A stretch of DNA of 14,264 nt from Burkholderiales bacterium. GTDB taxonomy: Bacteria; Pseudomonadota; Gammaproteobacteria; Burkholderiales; SG8-41. Below are positions 1 to 6,883 of the stretch, piece by piece (positions within the stretch are counted from its first letter, which is position 1; each line of letters opens with the position of its first letter). The stretch lies in the NCBI GenBank assembly GCA_005800795.1, contig SYEN01000433.1, positions 1 through 14,264 on the forward strand. The letters run 5' to 3'. A program made the translations under genes and the position numbers. Below the pieces are notes generated by a model, which worked only from the letters and a program-made list of their open reading frames with translations, was not told the DNA's origin and did no database searches.

Positions 1-158
1 ACCGTGCAGGCGCCGCAGACCCCGTGCTCACAACCAAGGTGCGTCCCGGTCAAGTTGAGTTCGTGGCGCAGAAAATCCGCCAGTGTCAGGCGGGTTTCGA
101 CGGTGGCGCTGCGCGCCTTGCCGTTGACGTTGACCGTGATATTTCGGGTATCAGCCAT
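1..158 (-). CDS. 2Fe-2S subunit of a molybdenum hydroxylase (CoxS-like), 3'-truncated by window edge
   Basis: Translating the minus strand from the ATG at 158 gives 52 codons before the window ends. The product begins MADTRNITVNVNGKARSATV and reaches a plant-type ferredoxin motif, GCEHGVCGAC, with Cys43, Cys48 and Cys51 spaced C-x4-C-x2-C. This is the N-terminal 2Fe-2S domain of the small subunit of xanthine oxidase/CO dehydrogenase-type enzymes, which relays electrons between the Mo centre and FAD. Family members are about 150-170 aa, so roughly two thirds, including the second 2Fe-2S domain, lies off the left edge. Its start overlaps the end of the FAD-subunit gene by 8 nt (ATGGCTGA), indicating translational coupling. 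The Mo-binding large subunit is not in the window and is presumably further left. The substrate is unknown. Confidence 0.9.
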   Translation of the reverse strand, partial: MADTRNITVNVNGKARSATVETRLTLADFLRHELNLTGTHLGCEHGVCGACT

Positions 159-1026
159 TTTTAATACCTATTGCGTTCGCGGCGGCTTGTTCGAGCGCGC
201 GGTAGGTCAGAGTTCGGGCCAGATGTTGGCGATAGGCAGCGGTGACGTAGGCGTCGCTACCTGCTTCCAGCTTGCCGGCTTCGGCGGCAGCGGCCTTGAA
301 CGCCGCTGCTCCGGGCTTTTGGCCAACCAGAGCACGCTCGATACCAGTGGGCCGCACCGGTGCATGCGCGAGGCCGGAAATGGCCAGAGCCGCATGCGCT
401 ATATGGCCTTTGCCATCCAGGCCCAGCAGCGCCGAACAGGCGACGATGGCGAAGTCGCCATGGCGGCGAGCGAATTCGACAAAGGAATGGCCCTGGGATT
501 TTGCGGGCAGCGGAAAAGTCACGCCGGCCAGCATCTCGTCGGGTTCCAGCGCTGTCGTCATGTACGCGACCGCAAAATCCCCAAATGGCACATCACGCGT
601 TCCCCGCCGGGACGTGACATGCATCGTCGCGCCGAGGAGCGCGGCGGCATTCACCATCTCTGCGGAGGGGTCCTGATGGCACAGCGAACCGCCGAGCGTG
701 CCGCGGTTGCGCGTTTGCCGATTGCCGACGTGCGCGAGCGCGGCTAGCAGCAGTGGGCAATGCGCAGCGATCTCGGTTGAAAACTCCATATCGCGCTGGC
801 GCGTCATGGCGCCGATGTCGAGCTTGCCGCTGCTCACCCGGATATACGCCAGTTCGCCCACCTTGTTCAGATCGATCAGGTGATCGGGCATGGCGTAGCG
901 GAAGTTCATCATGGGCATCAGCGACTGCCCGCCAGCTAGGACGCGCGTGTTTTCGTGAGTCGCGAGCAGCGCGACCGCGTCACTGACGCTGCGCGGATCA
1001 TGATAAGTAAACGGTGCCGGTTTCAC
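151..1026 (-). CDS. FAD-binding (medium) subunit of a molybdenum hydroxylase, CoxM-like
   Basis: The protein has 291 aa and starts MKPAPFTYHDPRSVSDAVAL, the usual beginning of the family. I chose the GTG at 1026 over the upstream ATG at 1113, because the extra 29 residues lie inside the UbiD gene and lack family character. The GTG shares one base with the UbiD stop (TAGTG), and a GAGAAG-type ribosome site precedes it. FAD-binding signatures are AGGQS (residues 31-35) and TLGGS (110-114), followed by the typical C-terminal CO-dehydrogenase flavoprotein domain. It passes electrons from the Mo/2Fe-2S centres to an acceptor. The next gene is the 2Fe-2S subunit (8-nt overlap). Together they indicate a three-subunit hydroxylase acting on an aromatic, heteroaromatic or aldehyde substrate. 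The pairing with UbiD suggests an aromatic acid, which is inference. Confidence 0.92.
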   Translation of the reverse strand: MKPAPFTYHDPRSVSDAVALLATHENTRVLAGGQSLMPMMNFRYAMPDHLIDLNKVGELAYIRVSSGKLDIGAMTRQRDMEFSTEIAAHCPLLLAALAHVGNRQTRNRGTLGGSLCHQDPSAEMVNAAALLGATMHVTSRRGTRDVPFGDFAVAYMTTALEPDEMLAGVTFPLPAKSQGHSFVEFARRHGDFAIVACSALLGLDGKGHIAHAALAISGLAHAPVRPTGIERALVGQKPGAAAFKAAAAEAGKLEAGSDAYVTAAYRQHLARTLTYRALEQAAANAIGIKNG

Positions 1027-2669
1027 TACAGCTTCTCGTGTTTTGCGGTTGGTGTTTCCGGTGGCAGGTCGTCGCGCCGCCGTTTGCTGGTTTCCACACC
1101 ATTCGCTTCCCAATCGCCTGCCACAGCGCGCTGCGCGAAGCGTTCCCAGGTATCGGTCCAGTCACCGAGCGTGTAGCCGTGCCAGGTGCCTTTGGCGGAC
1201 ACAGCTGGCAGATTCAGTTCTTCCCACAATACTTTCGCGCGCTCCATGTATTCCTTGCCCGGCAGCGCCAGCGGCGGCAGCGGGCGCTTTTGCGTGGCGT
1301 CGATCAGCATGCTGGATTCAAAGCGGTTGCCGCCGTCGGCTTGATAATGCGCACCCTGCACGCCGCGCCGGTAGTTGATAATCTGCACATCTTCGTGGGG
1401 CGACTGGCGATAGGCGAGCGACCAGAACACGGCGTCAGTCGATTCCGGATTCACGTCTTCGGAAACGCCAATCACAATCTTGCCAACGTCAGAACGGAAG
1501 GTCGCGGCTCCCTGCAACGCGCGCCATACTTCCGTGCGCAGCGTGCCCCGCTTGAATTGCACAAACACCACCGGGCGCAGGTTCGACAACGGCTCGTGCA
1601 TCACCACGCGTGTGACGCCGCGCACGCCCATGGTGTCGCGCAGGTGATAGAGAAACAATGGCTCGTAAGCCACCTTTTTCACCACGCTCGATTCGCTGGG
1701 TGTGACCTGGCTGATGATGGCCGAGAACACCGCGTTTTTACGATGCGTGATGGCGGTCACCTGCATCGGCATGTTGTAGGCTTCGAGCGCGACGTAGCCG
1801 TTGCTTTCGCCGAACGGCGCTTCGGGTTCCAGTGTCATCGGGTCGATGAAGCCTTCGATCACCAGTTCGGCGTCTGCGGGCACTTGCAGATCATTGGTGA
1901 CGCACTTCGCCATTTTGATCGGCGCCCCGGCGAGCGCGCCCGCCACTGACATTTCGTCCATGTCGAGCGGCAGTTTTTGCGGGCCGGTAAAAAACACCAC
2001 CGGCGCCGTGCCGAGCACGATGGCGATGGGCATCAGTTGCTTGCGCTCACGATATTTTTGCCAGTGCAACCAGCCGCCCGCGCCGCCCACGCGCGCCGCC
2101 ATGCGCACCACCAGCCGGTCGGTCGCCTTCAACGCGGCGCGGTAGGTGCCCATGTTTTGGATGCCGTTGTCGGGATCGCGCGTGGTTACCAGCGTGGCGG
2201 TGAGGTACGGCGCCGAATCGAAACCGGGTGTCGACACTGGCACCGGCAGCGCAGCCAATCCTCCCCCGGGCTTTTTCAGATCGTCGCCTTTGATCACCAC
2301 TTCCTGCACGGCAGGCTTATCGACCACCACCGGCGGAATCGGATTTTGTATTGCCTTCACCCACACCTGGCCCACGTCTTCGACGGTCTGCCCCATGCCG
2401 CGTGCGTAAATCGCCGGGTTCGAGGCATACACCCCGATCGCCACTGGCATGTCGTAGCGTTTGCCCTTTCCGTCCACCACGTTGGTAAACAAAAAGGCGC
2501 GGCGTTCGGATTCGGGCACGCCGCCGACAAACTGCCAGCGCACCAGCGGCTGCAGCTCGGTATCTTTGTTGATGGGCTTGTCGATGCGCACAAGCAAACC
2601 GGCTTTTTCGAGGGCCGCGAGGTGTTCCTGAAAATTGCGCGGGGCGTTATGGGGTGCAATGCCGGCCAT
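1026..2669 (-). CDS. UbiD-family prenylated-FMN-dependent (de)carboxylase
   Basis: The product has 547 aa, within the range for UbiD/AroY/Fdc-type enzymes. These use prenylated FMN, made by a UbiX partner not seen here, for reversible decarboxylation of aromatic or alpha,beta-unsaturated acids. The catalytic Arg-Glu-Glu set appears present: Arg177 in NMGTYRAALK, and Glu283 and Glu288 in EAPFGE, five residues apart as in the family. Asn172, His202 and Glu239 (LDMDEM) are candidate metal/cofactor ligands by alignment from memory. The ATG at 2669 follows a weak GAAAG site. Its stop overlaps the GTG of the Mo-hydroxylase FAD subunit, and the gene lies 67 bp downstream of a Bug receptor. The arrangement suggests uptake, hydroxylation and decarboxylation of an aromatic acid. 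UbiQ-pathway UbiD itself is less likely, because the neighbours are catabolic. Confidence 0.92.
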   Translation of the reverse strand: MAGIAPHNAPRNFQEHLAALEKAGLLVRIDKPINKDTELQPLVRWQFVGGVPESERRAFLFTNVVDGKGKRYDMPVAIGVYASNPAIYARGMGQTVEDVGQVWVKAIQNPIPPVVVDKPAVQEVVIKGDDLKKPGGGLAALPVPVSTPGFDSAPYLTATLVTTRDPDNGIQNMGTYRAALKATDRLVVRMAARVGGAGGWLHWQKYRERKQLMPIAIVLGTAPVVFFTGPQKLPLDMDEMSVAGALAGAPIKMAKCVTNDLQVPADAELVIEGFIDPMTLEPEAPFGESNGYVALEAYNMPMQVTAITHRKNAVFSAIISQVTPSESSVVKKVAYEPLFLYHLRDTMGVRGVTRVVMHEPLSNLRPVVFVQFKRGTLRTEVWRALQGAATFRSDVGKIVIGVSEDVNPESTDAVFWSLAYRQSPHEDVQIINYRRGVQGAHYQADGGNRFESSMLIDATQKRPLPPLALPGKEYMERAKVLWEELNLPAVSAKGTWHGYTLGDWTDTWERFAQRAVAGDWEANGVETSKRRRDDLPPETPTAKHEKL

Positions 2670-2736
2670 AGTAGTCTTTCAAAATAATGAATAAAAACAT
2701 ATACTTACGATTTTGTGTGCCGCGCGCGGCCCAATA

Positions 2737-3453
2737 CTATTCCGCTTTGATGCCTGCCAAGCGGATGACTTCCAGCCACTCGTTGGTTTCGGACACCATC
2801 AACTTGCCGAATTCGGCGGAACTCATTTGCGAATGCCCCGCGCCTTGTTCATCAAGCCGCCGCATCATTTCGGGTGACGTCATCACGCTGCTGATTTCAG
2901 CATGCACGCTGGCTATGATGTCAGCGGGCGTGTTGCGCGGCGCGAACATCCCCCACCAAATGGTTGAATCGTAGCCGGGCACGGTTTCGGCCACCGTCGG
3001 CATGTTGGGGTATTTGGGGTTGCGCTTCAGGCCGCCGGTCGCCAGCAACTTGGGACGCCCGCTGCCGACCATCGCCACCACCGTGGGCAGCGAGCCGAGC
3101 ATGATTTCCGTGTGCCCGGCCATAGTATCCGCTGCCGCCGGCCCGCCGCCTTTGAACGGCACATGCGCGAGATGGGTCTTGGTCATCATCAGCGTATAGC
3201 CATCAGGCGGTTGCTGCGAGGCGTGCTGCAGACCAATGATGCTGCCGGCCCCCGAGCGATTGTCGATGATGAATTGCTGCTTGGTACGCTTGGTGAGTTC
3301 TGCGGCCAGTATGCGCCCGATAATGTCCGTGCTGCCGCCGGGCGGCCAGGGGATGGTGATGCGCACGGTTTTGTCGGGCCATGCTGCGTGGGCGCTGCTC
3401 ATGACCGCGACGGTGATCCACACCAGCACGGCGACCCCTATGTTTTTACGCAC
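2737..3453 (-). CDS. Bug/TctC-family solute-binding protein with a large internal deletion
   Basis: This is a tripartite tricarboxylate receptor-like protein of about 238 aa, against about 320-330 for normal members. It has a signal peptide (MRKNIGVAVLV..., likely cut after AHA at residue 23), then the Bug hallmarks IPWPPGGSTD, FIIDNRSGAG and PDGYT. After DGYTLMM (residue 90) it jumps to HVPFKGGGPA. In the other two Bug proteins of this window the matching segment is about 83 residues longer, so a stretch of the ligand-binding domain is missing without a frame change. The rest, including GYDSTIWWGMFAP and the C-terminus, is normal. I prefer the GTG at 3453 (preceded by GAGA at 6 nt) over a TTG at 3483, because it gives a compact signal peptide. 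It lies 36 bp after the upstream Bug gene. It may be a decaying duplicate or a reduced binding protein. Confidence 0.85.
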   Translation of the reverse strand: MRKNIGVAVLVWITVAVMSSAHAAWPDKTVRITIPWPPGGSTDIIGRILAAELTKRTKQQFIIDNRSGAGSIIGLQHASQQPPDGYTLMMTKTHLAHVPFKGGGPAAADTMAGHTEIMLGSLPTVVAMVGSGRPKLLATGGLKRNPKYPNMPTVAETVPGYDSTIWWGMFAPRNTPADIIASVHAEISSVMTSPEMMRRLDEQGAGHSQMSSAEFGKLMVSETNEWLEVIRLAGIKAE

Positions 3454-3489
3454 CGGAATTCTCGTTATACGAATGACAATCAACCCATG

Positions 3490-4473
3490 CTAAATCTTGC
3501 CAATGCCCTTGACCACCGCCGCCATGCGCTTGTAATCCGCCTCAAAGAATTTGGCGAAGTCCGCCCCCTCGCGGTAATCGGGTACCACTTGTGCGCGCTC
3601 CAGCGCCTGCTTGAACGAGGCGTCGTTGGCGGCACGGCGGATGAGTTCGCGCAGCTTGGTCAGCGTCGCAGGCGGCACGCCCTTGGCGGTGAATAGGCCC
3701 ACCCAGAGATACGCTTCGATATCCAGGCCTTGCGATTTGAACGTCGGCACGGTGGGCATCGCGGGGTAAGGCTTCACGCCCCACGTGCCCAGTGCGCGCA
3801 GCTTGCCCGATTGCACATAGGTGTAAACCGCCGCCGGCCCGCCACTGGTGATTTGCGAATGCCCGCCGAGAGCTTGCGTGATCGCGGGGCCACCGCCGGT
3901 GGTGGGCAGATGGCGAAACTTGACTTTGGCCGCGGTGACAAACATTTCCAGCGGCGTATGCGTAATACCGAATGGACCCGAAGTCGAATACACCAATTCG
4001 CCGGGCCGCGACTTCGCCAGTGCGATCAGCTCCTGGGTGTTTTTCACCGGCAGCTGCGGGTGAATGGTCATGATCAGCGGATCGGCCGACAGCAGCGCGA
4101 GTTGCTCGACCTGGTCGAGCGAGTACGGCGACTTCACGCCGTAGAGTTTGTCTTTTTCGATGGCAAGATAAAGGTTCGGCGTGGTCACCAGAATGTGATG
4201 ACCATCCGCCGGCTGATTCACCACAAACGCCGTGCCCGCCGCCGCCACCGCACCGGGCCGGTTGACCACCGGCGCCGGGTGACCGCCGAGTTTTTCCAGA
4301 ATCGTCGACAGCGGTTGCGCGTGGATCTGATTCATCCCGCCCGGGGGGTTAGGCACCGTGATGGTGAGGGCTTTGGTGGGGAAATCTTGTGCCTGTGCAA
4401 CCCCGGGGCCGAGCACGGCAAATGCCGCGACTGTGGCAAGCCGCAGATGGGCAATGGCTGGCTTGAAAATCAT
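3490..4473 (-). CDS. Bug/TctC-family periplasmic solute-binding protein
   Basis: The protein has 327 aa, normal for the family. A signal peptide (MIFKPAIAHLRLATVAAF..., probable cleavage after AQA at residue 28) leads into QDFPTKALTITVPNPPGGMN, the usual Bug N-terminus. The mature form should sit in the periplasm and bind a small carboxylate or related ligand. The ATG at 4473 has a good AGGAG ribosome site 8 nt upstream. It is the first gene after a predicted promoter at 4519-4547 and heads the operon Bug - short Bug - UbiD - Mo-hydroxylase. No TctA/TctB membrane subunits occur nearby, so it is an orphan receptor, as most Bug proteins are. The ligand is likely related to the substrate of the downstream enzymes, which is an inference from context. 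Confidence 0.92.
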   Translation of the reverse strand: MIFKPAIAHLRLATVAAFAVLGPGVAQAQDFPTKALTITVPNPPGGMNQIHAQPLSTILEKLGGHPAPVVNRPGAVAAAGTAFVVNQPADGHHILVTTPNLYLAIEKDKLYGVKSPYSLDQVEQLALLSADPLIMTIHPQLPVKNTQELIALAKSRPGELVYSTSGPFGITHTPLEMFVTAAKVKFRHLPTTGGGPAITQALGGHSQITSGGPAAVYTYVQSGKLRALGTWGVKPYPAMPTVPTFKSQGLDIEAYLWVGLFTAKGVPPATLTKLRELIRRAANDASFKQALERAQVVPDYREGADFAKFFEADYKRMAAVVKGIGKI

Positions 4474-4518
4474 GGTGTGGCTCCTGAGGAATTTTTGAAT
4501 GTTTCGCGGTGAACCAGC

Positions 4519-4547
4519 TTTGTAATGGCCCGCGCCGCGCGTGTCAA
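4519..4547 (-). promoter_or_regulatory. Predicted sigma70-type promoter for the Bug-UbiD-Mo hydroxylase operon
   Basis: On the minus strand a perfect -35 box TTGACA (4547-4542) is followed after exactly 17 nt by TACAAA (4524-4519, four of six matches to TATAAT). Transcription would begin near 4512, giving a leader of about 40 nt before the Bug ATG at 4473. The -35 box lies in the loop of the palindrome at 4533-4557. It implies that this operon can be transcribed separately from the PNPOx/CMD genes upstream. Confidence 0.5.
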
Positions 4548-4557
4548 CCGCGCGGCG
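4533..4557. repeat. Perfect 9-bp GC-rich inverted repeat around the -35 box
   Basis: CGCCGCGCG (4533-4541) and its exact reverse complement CGCGCGGCG (4549-4557) flank a 7-nt spacer TGTCAAC. The spacer read on the minus strand holds TTGACA. The structure could be an operator or the stem of a transcription terminator/attenuator for the upstream PNPOx gene. No U-tract follows it, so a simple intrinsic terminator is unlikely. Confidence 0.55.
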
Positions 4558-4600
4558 TAATCGCGAGCAAGGAGCCCATCAGAAACCGGGGCGAGGCGCG

Positions 4601-5209
4601 TCAGCCAGCGGCCCCCGTGCGCAGTTGGGCAACCTCTCCCTGCAAGCGTGCCAACTCATCACGCAAGGGCTGGATTTCCGTTTCGCTGAAACGCGGGGTA
4701 ATGTGCTGTGGGCAATTCCAGTCGAACGCTTCGACGTTAATAATAAGGCCGCGATCGACGCGTGCGCGGTAGTCGGGCAATTCCAGTCTGCCGATCAGCG
4801 CCGGATCTTCGTCGATCTCTACCAAACGCGCCCGGCCCATGATTTTCAGCCGTTGCCGGCTGGCATAGTTCATCAGTATCAATGACACACGGTCGTTGCC
4901 GCGCAAGTTTCCCGTGCTGACATACTGCATGTTGCCGCGAAACCTCGCGTAGCCGAGGGTTTGTGCATCGAGCACTTTCAAAAAACCGGTCGGGCCGCCG
5001 CGGAACTGCACATACGGCCAGCCGCTTTCGCTTACGGTAGCCTCGTAAAAGCTGTCGCACGCGGTAATGAACGCGGACTCCAGCTCGCCGAGCCGATGGT
5101 TGCGGTCTGACATCTGGTCAAAGGCACCGAGCCGGGCGCTGCTTCCCATTTGGAACTGTTCCGCCCGCACGGCGGGGGTGAAGGCGATGTGGGCAAAAGC
5201 GTGGGGCAT
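4601..5209 (-). CDS. Pyridoxamine 5'-phosphate oxidase-like FMN-binding family protein
   Basis: The 202-aa protein has the split-barrel flavin-binding pattern of PNPOx-like proteins. A segment near residues 62-75 (SGWPYVQFRGGPTGF) precedes YVSTGNLRGNDRVSLILMNY, the strands that normally hold FMN, followed by RLKIMGRARLVE. Residues 175-198 (ETEIQPLRDELARLQGEVAQL) form a short C-terminal coiled coil. The start is clear: AAGGAG lies 6 nt before the ATG at 5209. Members of this broad family reduce or oxidise small molecules with FMN or F420, or merely bind flavin or haem. The substrate cannot be read here, and it is probably not the true vitamin B6 enzyme PdxH. It lies 54 bp downstream of the CMD-family gene on the same strand, so the two are probably co-transcribed and controlled by the divergent LysR gene. 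Confidence 0.85.
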   Translation of the reverse strand: MPHAFAHIAFTPAVRAEQFQMGSSARLGAFDQMSDRNHRLGELESAFITACDSFYEATVSESGWPYVQFRGGPTGFLKVLDAQTLGYARFRGNMQYVSTGNLRGNDRVSLILMNYASRQRLKIMGRARLVEIDEDPALIGRLELPDYRARVDRGLIINVEAFDWNCPQHITPRFSETEIQPLRDELARLQGEVAQLRTGAAG

Positions 5210-5263
5210 GTGAGTCTCCTTTTGTGGGTTGGCGCCGGACGTTGCTCCCGGCGCCCGGTTGTG

Positions 5264-5824
5264 TCAGGCCGCGGCCCGTGTTGTTGTATTGAGCAGATCG
5301 ATTTTTGGAAAGTCGATCTCCACCCTCGTGGCTTTGCCCAATATATTGGTAAAAATATTGAGCGCGACGACGGAGATGACTTCGACGATCTCGCCATCGG
5401 TGAGGCCCGCCTTGCGTGCGGCCTCGAATTCGCCTGTGGTGATTTCGCCGAGATTGCCGTTTAACGCCTTGGCAAATGCCACGATTGCCGCCGCTTTGGC
5501 GTCCGAAGATGATCCACGGCGATTCAAGTCCATTTCTTCGTTGCTCAGGCCCGCATGGCGGCCGATGGCGGTGTGCGCCGACACGCAGTATTGGCAGCCA
5601 TTGCCTTCGGCGACCGCCAGCGCGATGCGCTCCTGCGTGGCCTTATCGACGCCGGCCTTGCCCAACGCGCCATACAGGCCCAGAAAACCTTCCAGCGCCT
5701 GGGGCGAATTAGCCAGCACGCGGATGAAATTGGGCGTGACGCCCAGTTGCAATTGCACGGCATCCAGCAGCGCCTTGACGTCGCCGGTTGCGGTTTGGGG
5801 GTTAACGACTTGAACTCGTGCCAT
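5264..5824 (-). CDS. Carboxymuconolactone decarboxylase/AhpD-like family protein
   Basis: This 186-aa all-helical protein carries the AhpD/peroxidase-related signature Glu73...Cys77-Gln-Tyr-Cys80-x3-His84 (EGNGCQYCVSAHT). This is the redox-active CxxC plus histidine relay of alkylhydroperoxidase-type members, rather than the Cys-free site of true gamma-carboxymuconolactone decarboxylase. It probably reduces peroxides or acts as a thiol-disulphide partner. The ATG at 5824 has GAGGAA 8 nt upstream. It is the first gene of the divergent pair facing the LysR regulator at 5969. In that arrangement the regulator usually controls this gene, and the PNPOx-like gene would be co-expressed. The physiological substrate is unknown. 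Confidence 0.9.
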   Translation of the reverse strand: MARVQVVNPQTATGDVKALLDAVQLQLGVTPNFIRVLANSPQALEGFLGLYGALGKAGVDKATQERIALAVAEGNGCQYCVSAHTAIGRHAGLSNEEMDLNRRGSSSDAKAAAIVAFAKALNGNLGEITTGEFEAARKAGLTDGEIVEVISVVALNIFTNILGKATRVEIDFPKIDLLNTTTRAAA

Positions 5825-5852
5825 GATGGGTTTCCTCGGTGGGGTGGGTGAA

Positions 5853-5884
5853 TGTCGTGTGGCCCGGTATGGGCCTTATCGACA
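5853..5884. repeat. Two-step stem-loop in the leader of the CMD-family gene
   Basis: TGTCG (5853-5857) pairs with CGACA (5880-5884), and GGCCC (5861-5865) pairs with GGGCC (5871-5875) around the loop GGTAT. Small internal loops separate the two stems. It lies 29 nt upstream of the CMD start, so it would be in that gene's 5' leader or be a protein-binding site. The function is unknown. Confidence 0.3.
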
Positions 5885-5936
5885 CGAGGCATTCTCCGCG
5901 ACTGCTCAAATTGAATAAATGGTGACAAAAGTATTT

Positions 5937-5961
5937 TATTACTGCACTTTAAGCAGTAATA
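5937..5961. promoter_or_regulatory. Perfect palindromic operator candidate in the LysR/CMD divergent region
   Basis: TATTACTGC (5937-5945) and GCAGTAATA (5953-5961) are exact reverse complements with a 7-nt spacer ACTTTAA. The site ends 7 nt before the ATG of the divergent LysR gene and contains T-N11-A spacings typical of LysR-type boxes. It covers the place where that gene's ribosome site should be, and no Shine-Dalgarno sequence is visible there. Negative autoregulation of the LysR gene, together with control of the CMD/PNPOx pair, is the natural inference. Confidence 0.5.
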
Positions 5962-5968
5962 TGCGGGC

Positions 5969-6883
5969 ATGGACAAGCTCCACGCCATCACGGCGTTCAT
6001 CAAAATCGTCGATGCGGGCAGCATCACCGCAGCAGCAACTGCGCTGGAGGTATCGCAACCGTCGATGGTGCGCACGCTCGCTGCGCTGGAGCGCGACCTC
6101 GGCATGCGGCTGTTGAATCGCACCACGCGCCGCATGTCGCTGACCGACGAAGGGCGCGATTTTTACGAGCGTGGCAAACACATCGTCGCCGCCGTTGACG
6201 ACGCACGACTTAGTTTGAGCGCGCGCCGCGCCACGCCGCGCGGGCGCTTGCGCATCGCCTCGTCGGTCGCCTTCGGCCGCATGTACGTGGCGCCCGTGGT
6301 GGCAGCGTTTCTTGCGGAACAGGCGGAGGTCGCCATCGAGCTATTGCTGCTCGATCGCGTGGTCGATCTGGTGGAAGAAGGCATTGATGTCGCGGTGCGT
6401 GTTGCCCGGCTGCCCGATTCATCGCTGGTGGCGCAGCCGCTGGGCGAAGCGCGCCGCGTGGTGGTGGCGAGCCCGGCATTGATACGCAAAACCGGCGAGC
6501 CCAACGCGCCCATCGATCTGCGCGACAAGCGCTGCGTCACCTTCACCGGCCTGACATCGGCAACGCACTGGCCCTTTGGCGAAGGCCGCAAACCGCTGCA
6601 GGTGCCCATCAAAAGCGTTCTGACGACCAACCAAGTCGATGCCGCGGTGGAAGCCTGCGTCGCCGGCACGGGTTACGGGCGCTTTAACGATTACATGGTG
6701 CTGGCGCAGCTGAAAGCAGGCACGCTCACGCGCGTGCTGCAAAAATTTGAAGGGGCGGCCATACCCGTCAGCATCGTGTATCCGTCAGCGCGCAACCTGT
6801 CGCCCAACGTGCGCGCGTTTGCCGCCTTTGCGCGCGAGCGCATACAGGCGCGGCTGCGAGAGCTGCATGCGCGGGCCATTTAG
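5969..6883 (+). CDS. LysR-type transcriptional regulator
   Basis: The 304-aa protein has standard LTTR length. The N-terminal winged helix-turn-helix spans about residues 3-62 (SITAAATALEVSQPSMVRTL, then ALERDLGMRLLNRTTRRMSLTDEG), followed by a linker helix and a periplasmic-binding-like effector domain from about residue 90. It resembles the DsdC/YafC-type group with a short effector domain ending ...VRAFAAFARERIQARL. It is divergent from the CMD and PNPOx genes and most likely regulates them, with an unknown small-molecule co-inducer. A perfect palindrome sits directly before its start, suggesting autoregulation. No Shine-Dalgarno sequence is evident. The stop at 6881-6883 overlaps the stop of the convergent DedA-rhodanese reading frame by 4 nt. 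Confidence 0.93.
   Translation: MDKLHAITAFIKIVDAGSITAAATALEVSQPSMVRTLAALERDLGMRLLNRTTRRMSLTDEGRDFYERGKHIVAAVDDARLSLSARRATPRGRLRIASSVAFGRMYVAPVVAAFLAEQAEVAIELLLLDRVVDLVEEGIDVAVRVARLPDSSLVAQPLGEARRVVVASPALIRKTGEPNAPIDLRDKRCVTFTGLTSATHWPFGEGRKPLQVPIKSVLTTNQVDAAVEACVAGTGYGRFNDYMVLAQLKAGTLTRVLQKFEGAAIPVSIVYPSARNLSPNVRAFAAFARERIQARLRELHARAI

Noticed and set aside
4..747. Long plus-strand open frame opposite the Mo-hydroxylase FAD subunit
   Set aside because: Low-complexity Arg-rich translation, no ribosome site and no family match. It is antisense to a clearly recognised gene in GC-rich DNA.
1014..2687. Plus-strand open frames of 311 and 236 aa opposite UbiD
   Set aside because: His/Arg-rich shadow translations. 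The minus-strand UbiD has intact catalytic motifs throughout.
3730..4512. Plus-strand 260-aa frame opposite the full-length Bug gene
   Set aside because: Arg-rich shadow with no recognisable domain. The Bug gene with signal peptide and ribosome site explains the DNA.
5885..5936. Promoter for the CMD-family gene on the minus strand
   Set aside because: TTGTCA and TAAAAT occur, but no pair of boxes has acceptable spacing, so no precise promoter is called.
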